A DNA stretch of 64,000 nt. Origin: Microbacterium stercoris. Lineage in GTDB: Bacteria; Actinomycetota; Actinomycetes; Actinomycetales; Microbacteriaceae. Each line of letters starts with the position of its first letter. Position 1 is the stretch's first letter. The notes beneath the pieces are model-generated. The model saw only the letters and a program-made list of their open reading frames with translations, was not told where the DNA came from and searched no databases. Positions 57,729-64,000 of this stretch are shown here, piece after piece. The translations under genes were made by a program, and so were the position numbers. The stretch is from positions 105,544 to 169,543 of the forward strand of contig NZ_JAGFOA010000003.1 in assembly GCF_017592545.1 (NCBI RefSeq), in the 5' to 3' direction.

Positions 57729-58695
57729 AGGTCAGCTCCTTCTTGTCGCCGAGGAAGCCCTGAGGCATAAAGACCACGAGCAGCATGAGCGCGACGCCGA
57801 CGAGCACGAAGCGCAGGGTGCCTGCCTGGGTCGACGACATGTCGAGCAGGCCGCTCTCGGTCAGACCCGACAGGAAGTTCGTCAGGAAGGTCTGGATCAC
57901 CCAGAACACGAGGGATCCGAGCAGGGGACCGAACACGGTGGCGGCGCCGCCGAGGAGGAGCGCCGTCCACACGAAGAACGTCAGCGAGGTGACGTAGACG
58001 CCGGGGTTCACCGCGGCGGGCATGGCATAGACGATGCCGCCCGCGGCCATGATGACGCCGCCCAGCACGAGCGACTGCATCTTGTACGAGAAGACGTTCT
58101 TGCCGAGCGAGCGGATCGCGTCCTCGTCCTCGCGGATGCCCTTCATCACGCGACCCCAGGGGCTGCGCGTGAGCATAAACACCAGCAGGGTCGCGAATGC
58201 GAGGGTGAGCAGGCCCATCACGCGCACCCACAGCTCGTTCTGGTTGTAGGTCCACGGACCGAAGCCGTAGGTGCCCTCCGGGAACGGGTTCGACTCCTGC
58301 AGCGAGCGGTTGAAGCCCGAGAGGCCGCCGGCCGATCCGGTCACGTCGGCGAACGTCGTGGTGAGGAACAGCAGACGCGCGACCTCGGCCGCCGCGATGG
58401 TCGCGATGGCGAGGTAGTCGCCGCGCAGCCGCAGCGTCGGGATGCCCAGGATGAGCGCGAACACCGCGGCGGCCACCAGGCCCACCAGCGACGCGGCCCA
58501 CCAGGGAAAGCCGAAGGTCAGCACCGAGATGGCGTATCCGTACGCGCCGATCGCCATGAAGGCGGCGACGCCCATGTTGATCAGGCCGCCGAAGCCGAAG
58601 TGGATCGCGAGGCCCAGGGCCGCGAGCGCGTACGCCAGCGTCGAGGGGCTCAGGATCGAGGCGAGCGTGTTGTTGAGAATCTGAGGCCAGTCCAT
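57718..58695 (-). CDS. livM: Branched-chain amino acid ABC transporter permease LivM
   Basis: Membrane subunit of 325 residues with eight to ten helices. LAALGLAIHFGFGGLINMGVAAFMAIGAY is the LivM start; LRLRGDYLAIATIAAAEVARL and SPWGRVMKGIREDEDAIRSLGKNVFSYKMQSLVLGG (EAA-type loop contacting the ATPase) are clear. It lies eight bases after livH. The end LMLLVVFMPQGFLGDKKE is standard. Confidence 0.95.
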   Translation of the reverse strand: MDWPQILNNTLASILSPSTLAYALAALGLAIHFGFGGLINMGVAAFMAIGAYGYAISVLTFGFPWWAASLVGLVAAAVFALILGIPTLRLRGDYLAIATIAAAEVARLLFLTTTFADVTGSAGGLSGFNRSLQESNPFPEGTYGFGPWTYNQNELWVRVMGLLTLAFATLLVFMLTRSPWGRVMKGIREDEDAIRSLGKNVFSYKMQSLVLGGVIMAAGGIVYAMPAAVNPGVYVTSLTFFVWTALLLGGAATVFGPLLGSLVFWVIQTFLTNFLSGLTESGLLDMSSTQAGTLRFVLVGVALMLLVVFMPQGFLGDKKELTFVR

Positions 58696-58703
58696 GACGT
58701 CTC

Positions 58704-60029
58704 CTAGCCGATGCGCTCGCGACGGCCCAGGATGCCCTGGGGACGGACGAGGAGGATGAAGATCAGGATCAGCAGCGCGCCCGCGAAACGCAGGTCGGCC
58801 GGGATCCAGAGGCTGATCGTCTCGGTCAGGATGCCGATGATCAGCGCGCCCACGAGGGCGCCGTAGGCGGTGCCGAGACCGCCGAGCGTGACCGCCGCGA
58901 ACAGCAGCAGCAGGAACTGCGTGCCCATGTCCCAGGTGAGGCCGGGGCGGTAGTAGGCGTACAGGATGCCCGACAGGCCCGCCAGCGCGGCCGAGACGAC
59001 CCAGACGATCCGCACGACGCGGTTGACGTCGATGCCGCTGGTGGCCGCGAGCGCCGGGTTGTCGGAGATCGCGCGGGTCGCCTTGCCGGTGCGGCTGCGG
59101 GTGAGCCAGGTGGCGAACGCGAGGATCACGACGATCGAGATCGCCATCGAGACGAGATCGGTCGGCGTCGCGCTCACGTTGCCGAAGAGCACGATCGGGG
59201 CGCCCGGGATCAGCGTCGGCAGCTGCTTGACGTCACCGCCGAGGAAGAACTGGAACAGATACCGGATCGCCAGCGACAGTCCGATGGAGAGGATCATCAG
59301 CTGCACGACTCCGACGCCGCGCTTGCGCAGCGGCCGCCAGATCGCCGCATCCAGCACAAGACCCAGGATCGCGCTCAGCACGACCGCGAGCGGCAGTCCG
59401 AGCCAGACCGGCAGGGCGAGAGATGCGGGCCCGACGAGCATCAGCGCCGCGACCGCCCCGAAGGTCACCATCTCGGCGTGCGCGAAGTTGGAGATGCCGG
59501 TCGTGCCGAACACGAGCGACAGGCCGACGGAGGCGAGCGCCAGCATCAGGCCGAAGTTCAGGCCCTGGAAGAGGCGCTGCACCAGCTGGTCGAAGAACGT
59601 GACGGTGATCCGCTCGCCCTCGCCCAGGAAGAAGTTGAGGGTGAGGCGTCCGCCCTGACCCATCTCGCGCACGACCTCGTTGGGAGTGTCGTCTTCACCG
59701 GTCTCGTCGACCACGACGACGCCATCGGGGAGCGTGCTCTCGTCGAGGGTGATGGTGTACTCGACGCCTCGCTCGGGCACCTGCACGGTCCAGCGGCCGT
59801 CGGCGTCGGTCTCGACATCCTGCTCACCGCCCGGGCCGTCGATGGTGAGGGCCACGCCCTCCAGGGGCTCGTCCTCGAAGGTGACGACGCCGCTGATCTT
59901 GAAGGGGTCGTCTTCGGCCGCGTGCGCTGCGGTCGGCAGCACCAGCGCGGTGAAGAGGGCGGCGAAGAAAGCCGCGAAAGCGACGATCGCGGCCGGACGG
60001 TGGCGCCTCAGCGAGGCGTGGGTGGGCAT
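58704..60029 (-). CDS. livH: LivH permease with N-terminal signal peptide and extracytoplasmic domain
   Basis: 441-residue permease, about 150 longer than usual LivH. Residues 1-36 look like a cleavable signal peptide (RRHRPAAIVAFAAFFAALFTALVLPTAAHA). Residues about 40-115 form an Ig/transthyretin-like domain (KISGVVTFEDEPLEGVALTIDGPGG; VETDADGRWTVQVPERGVEYTI) like the regulatory domain of carboxypeptidases. The LivH part starts at about 150 (QGLNFGLMLALASVGLSLVFGTTGISNFAHAEMVTFGA) and ends VRPQGILGRRER. Two adjacent ATGs are possible; the second has better spacing (seven bases) from GGAGG. Confidence 0.92.
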   Translation of the reverse strand: MPTHASLRRHRPAAIVAFAAFFAALFTALVLPTAAHAAEDDPFKISGVVTFEDEPLEGVALTIDGPGGEQDVETDADGRWTVQVPERGVEYTITLDESTLPDGVVVVDETGEDDTPNEVVREMGQGGRLTLNFFLGEGERITVTFFDQLVQRLFQGLNFGLMLALASVGLSLVFGTTGISNFAHAEMVTFGAVAALMLVGPASLALPVWLGLPLAVVLSAILGLVLDAAIWRPLRKRGVGVVQLMILSIGLSLAIRYLFQFFLGGDVKQLPTLIPGAPIVLFGNVSATPTDLVSMAISIVVILAFATWLTRSRTGKATRAISDNPALAATSGIDVNRVVRIVWVVSAALAGLSGILYAYYRPGLTWDMGTQFLLLLFAAVTLGGLGTAYGALVGALIIGILTETISLWIPADLRFAGALLILIFILLVRPQGILGRRERIG

Positions 60030-60083
60030 CATTGATCCTCCGGTCCGCGGGCGGCGGGTGGGGTGGCGCCGCACCGGGGTACG

Positions 60084-60098
60084 TGAACGGGTCGTTCA
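60084..60098. promoter_or_regulatory. Candidate operator upstream of livH
   Basis: TGAACG, GGT, CGTTCA: a perfect 15-base palindrome about 55 bases upstream of the livH start. It has the size and look of a TetR-family site. No regulator gene is in the window. Confidence 0.4.
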
Positions 60099-60166
60099 AA
60101 CGTAGAACCCTAATGTGTCGCGGGCGTTTCCGCGGGCTCCGCACGGGATCTGTGTGCATTCTGTGA

Positions 60167-61813
<1,647 letters not shown>

Positions 61814-61824
61814 TCCGGCTCTCT

Positions 61825-61861
61825 CGAAAGGCCCCGCGGCTGCGCGCCGCGGGGCCTTTCG
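61825..61861 (+). terminator. guaB terminator
   Basis: A perfect 16-bp stem (CGAAAGGCCCCGCGGC) with a five-base loop, 11 bases after the guaB stop. Its right arm (GCGGGGCCTTTCG) recurs as a spacer within repeat array 3. Confidence 0.92.
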
Positions 61862-61917
61862 CGTGTCCGGGGCCGGGGCCGGGTCGGGGCGGGGCCGGTG
61901 CCGGGGCCGCCGGGTAC

Positions 61918-63170
61918 GGGAGGAGATCTCGGATCGGGCGGGTGCGGATCCGGATCTCGGTCCTCCGCACGCGGGATCTCCTCCTGTCGCGCGGGCGGGA
62001 TCGCGGGGCCGCGCATGTCCGAGGCCCGGGGCGGGGTCGGGGCCTGGGGCGGGAGGAGATCTCGGATCGGGAGGGTGCGGATCCGGGTCTCGGTCCTCCG
62101 GGCGCGGGATCTCCTCCTGTCGCGCGGGCGGGTTCGCGGGGCCTTTCGCGTGTCCGTGGCCGGGACGGGGCCGGAGCCGGGTACGGGAGGGGATCTCGGA
62201 TCGGGAGGGTGCGGATCCGGGTCTCGGTCCTCCGCACGCGGGGTCTCCTCCTGTCGCGCGAGTGCCGCGGGGTCGAGCTGGGGAACGGGAGGGGATCTCG
62301 GATCGGGAGGGTGCGGATCCGGATCTCGGTCCTCCGCACGCGGGAGCTCCTCCTGTCGCGCGGGCAGGTTCGCGGGGTCGAGGCCGGGACGGGAGGGGAT
62401 CTCGGATCGGGAGGGTGCGGATCCGGATCTCCGTCCTCCGGACGCGGGATCTCCTCCTGTCGCGCGGGTGCCGCGGGGCCTTTCGCGTGTCCGGGGCCGG
62501 GACTGGGAAGGGATCTCGGATCGGGAGGGTGCGGATCCGGATCTCGGTCCTCCGGGCGCGGGATCTCCTCCTGTCGCGCGGGCGGGTTCGCGGGGTCGAG
62601 GTCGGGAACGGGAGGGGATCTCGGATCGGGAGGGTGCCGATCCGGATCTCGGTCCTCCGCACGCGGGATCTCCTCCCGTCGCGGGGTGCGCCGCGGGGCC
62701 TTTCGCGTGTCCGAGGCCGGGGCTGGGGTCGGGGCCGGGGCGGGAGGAGATCTCGGATCGGGAGGGTGCGGATCCGGATCTCGGTCCTCCGGACGCGGGA
62801 TCTCCTCCCGTCCCGCGGCTGCGCGCCACGGGCCTTTCGCGTGTCCGGGGCCGGGACGGGAGGGGATCTCTGATCGGGAGGGTGCGTATCCGGATCTCGG
62901 TCCTCCGGACGCGGGATCTCCTCCTGTCGCGCGGCCGGGTTCGGGCGGGGGCTTTCGCGGGGTCGAGGCCGGGACGGGAGGGGATCTCGGATCGGGAGGG
63001 TGCGGATCCGGATTTCGGTCCTCCGGGCGCGGGATCTCCTCCTGTCGCGGGCGGGACCGGGGCCTTTCGCGCGTCCGGGGCTGGGGCCGGGGGCCCGGGG
63101 GGAGGGGATCTCGGATCGGGAGGGTGCGGATCCGGATCTCGGTCCTCCGGACGCGGGATCTCCTCCCGTC
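61918..63170. repeat. Repeat array 3: eleven diverged structured units
   Basis: Eleven same-orientation units start near 61918, 62051, 62185, 62287, 62391, 62505, 62610, 62742, 62858, 62976 and 63099. Each reads GGGAGGRGATCTCGGATCGG, GGAGGGTGCGGATCCGGATC, TCGGTCCTCCG and CGCGGGATCTCCTCC. Opening GGAGGAGATC and closing GATCTCCTCC are exact complements or differ by one G-T wobble. Two spacer types are mixed: about six carry GCGGGGCCTTTCGCGTGTCC from the guaB terminator, the others GCGGGTTCGCGGGGTCGAGG or close variants. Long open frames here are caused by the lack of stops; none is supported. Confidence 0.92.
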
Positions 63171-63212
63171 GCGGGCGTGCCGCGGGGCCTTTCGCGTGTC
63201 CGGGGCCGGGAC

Positions 63213-63218
63213 TACCGT
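63213..63218 (+). promoter_or_regulatory. Leaderless -10 box of the DUF2277 gene
   Basis: TACCGT lies six bases before the ATG, directly after the last array 3 spacer. Confidence 0.5.
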
Positions 63219-63224
63219 GACGGC

Positions 63225-63494
63225 ATGTGCCGGAACATCCACACCCTTCACAACTTCGAGCCCGCCGCGACGTCGGACGAGGTGCATGCGGCGGCTCTCC
63301 AGTACGTGCGCAAGATCGCGGGAACGACCAAGCCCTCGAAGGCGAATCAGCCCGCGTTCGACGAGGCGGTCCACGAGATCGCGCACATCACCCAGCACCT
63401 GCTGGACGCGCTCGTCACCAGCGCCCCGCCGAAGAACCGCGAGGTAGAGGCCGAGAAGGCGAAGGCGCGCGCCGCCGGGCGCTACGCGGCCTGA
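63225..63494 (+). CDS. DUF2277 family protein
   Basis: Small protein of 89 residues beginning MCRNIHTLHNFEPAATSDEV and continuing AALQYVRKIAGTTKPSKANQPAFDEAVHEIAHITQHLL, a good match to the DUF2277 family, whose function is unknown. There is a Cys at position 2 and two conserved His in the first nine residues. It is soluble and helical and ends in a charged tail (NREVEAEKAKARAAG). The leaderless box fixes the start. It stands alone between array 3 and the guaB3-type gene. Confidence 0.85.
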   Translation: MCRNIHTLHNFEPAATSDEVHAAALQYVRKIAGTTKPSKANQPAFDEAVHEIAHITQHLLDALVTSAPPKNREVEAEKAKARAAGRYAA

Positions 63495-63545
63495 TCTGCC
63501 ACGAGCCGTCCGCGCCGGCGGGAGAGGGCATCTGACGACCGCGGG

Positions 63546-63551
63546 TAGGCT
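63546..63551 (+). promoter_or_regulatory. Leaderless -10 box of the guaB3-type gene
   Basis: TAGGCT lies six bases before the GTG start. Confidence 0.5.
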
Positions 63552-63557
63552 GGAGCG

Positions 63558-64000
63558 GTGACGAGCGAGATCGAGCTGGGCCGCGGCAAGCGGGCACGAC
63601 GGGCGTACGCGTTCGACGACATCGCGGTGGTGCCCTCGCGCCGCACGCGCAATCCGGAGGACGTGACGACCGACTGGTCGATCGACGCGTTCCACTTCGA
63701 CATCCCGGTGCTCGGCGCCCCGATGGACTCGGTCGTCAGCCCCAAGACCGCCATCATGCTCGGTCAGCTCGGCGGCCTCGGCGTGCTCGATCTCGAGGGC
63801 CTCTGGACGCGCTACGAGGATCCGGAGCCGCTGCTCGCCGAGATCGCCTCGCTTCCCGACGAGGTCGCGACGAGCCGCATGCAGCAGCTGTACGCCGAGC
63901 CGATCAAGCCCGAGCTCATCACCGCGCGCATCAACGAGATCCGTGCGGCCGGCGTCGCCGTGGCGGGCTCCCTCAGCCCCCAGCGCACGCAGGAGCTCTA
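63558..64000 (+). CDS. GuaB3 family IMP dehydrogenase-related protein (partial)
   Basis: The first 147 codons of a gene cut by the end of the window. SEIELGRGKRARRAYAFDDIAVVPSRRTRNPEDV and FDIPVLGAPMDSVVSPKTAIMLGQLGGLGVLDLEG are typical for the GuaB3 group, which lacks CBS domains: the barrel continues straight on where GuaB has the CBS insert (LWTRYEDPEPLLAEI). The catalytic Cys lies beyond the window. In actinobacteria this paralogue is commonly found near guaB. The GTG start is set by homology and the leaderless box. Confidence 0.9.
   Translation, partial: MTSEIELGRGKRARRAYAFDDIAVVPSRRTRNPEDVTTDWSIDAFHFDIPVLGAPMDSVVSPKTAIMLGQLGGLGVLDLEGLWTRYEDPEPLLAEIASLPDEVATSRMQQLYAEPIKPELITARINEIRAAGVAVAGSLSPQRTQEL

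Overview
The window is a chromosomal segment of a high-GC actinobacterium, most likely a member of the Microbacteriaceae close to Microbacterium. I infer this from the very high GC content, the many GTG and TTG starts, frequent TANNNT boxes 6-7 bases before start codons, the CIRCE-controlled groES, and a short TCGA-bounded dispersed repeat that I recall from that family. I see no rRNA, tRNA, prophage, transposase or CRISPR array.

Layout. (1) 0.1-2.9 kb: luxS, mtnN and truA overlap by single bases or a GTGA junction, followed by an EEP-family hydrolase. (2) 3.0-4.2 kb: an unrecognised membrane-anchored protein. (3) 4.3-33.7 kb: a large cell-surface polysaccharide locus. It holds dTDP-rhamnose genes (rmlA, rmlB, fused rmlC-rmlD), lipid-linked glycosyltransferase genes (GT2, GtrA, a GT39-like membrane protein), a tyrosine kinase/phosphatase pair, a membrane PglF-type dehydratase, a PglC-size phosphosugar transferase, a GT4-GNAT fusion, a PglE-type aminotransferase, capE-capF-wecB for UDP-L-FucNAc, Wzy-like and Wzx-like proteins, an O-acyltransferase, a further glycosyltransferase, DUF4012 and VanZ-like proteins, and a wbpA/wbpE/wbpB-like trio for a 3-amino uronic acid. 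(4) 33.9-45.0 kb: housekeeping genes rplM-rpsI-glmM, ppx/gppA, coaA, glmS, acpS-alr-tsaE, tsaB-rimI-tsaD. (5) 45.0-49.3 kb: a secreted multidomain GDPD enzyme and a GntR/UTRA regulator, bracketed by two copies of a palindrome carrying ACTAGT boxes. (6) 49.3-52.1 kb: a THUMP-like methyltransferase, groES with two CIRCE operators, and rarD. (7) 52.4-60.0 kb: a branched-chain amino acid type ABC transporter, livK on the plus strand facing livHMGF on the minus strand. Between them lie two arrays of a structured GC-rich repeat with a DUF559 nuclease-like gene in the middle. (8) 60.3-64.0 kb: guaB, a third and diverged repeat array, a DUF2277 gene, and the start of a guaB3-type gene cut by the window edge.

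How the genes work together. GlmS and GlmM supply the UDP-GlcNAc route. Two different 4,6-dehydratases and a 6-dehydrogenase can then turn UDP-GlcNAc into a 4-amino sugar, L-FucNAc and a 3-amino uronic acid. These, together with rhamnose, could be assembled on a lipid carrier by the PglC-size enzyme and the GT4/GT2 enzymes, flipped by Wzx, polymerised by Wzy and length-controlled by the Wzz-kinase and its phosphatase. The polymer structure is inference.

The most unusual material is the non-coding repeat content. There are three same-orientation arrays of a palindromic unit (5, 5 and 11 copies), each in a gap beside a strong terminator, two of them flanking a nuclease-like gene. There is also a separate 67-base quadruple-ACTAGT palindrome present twice.
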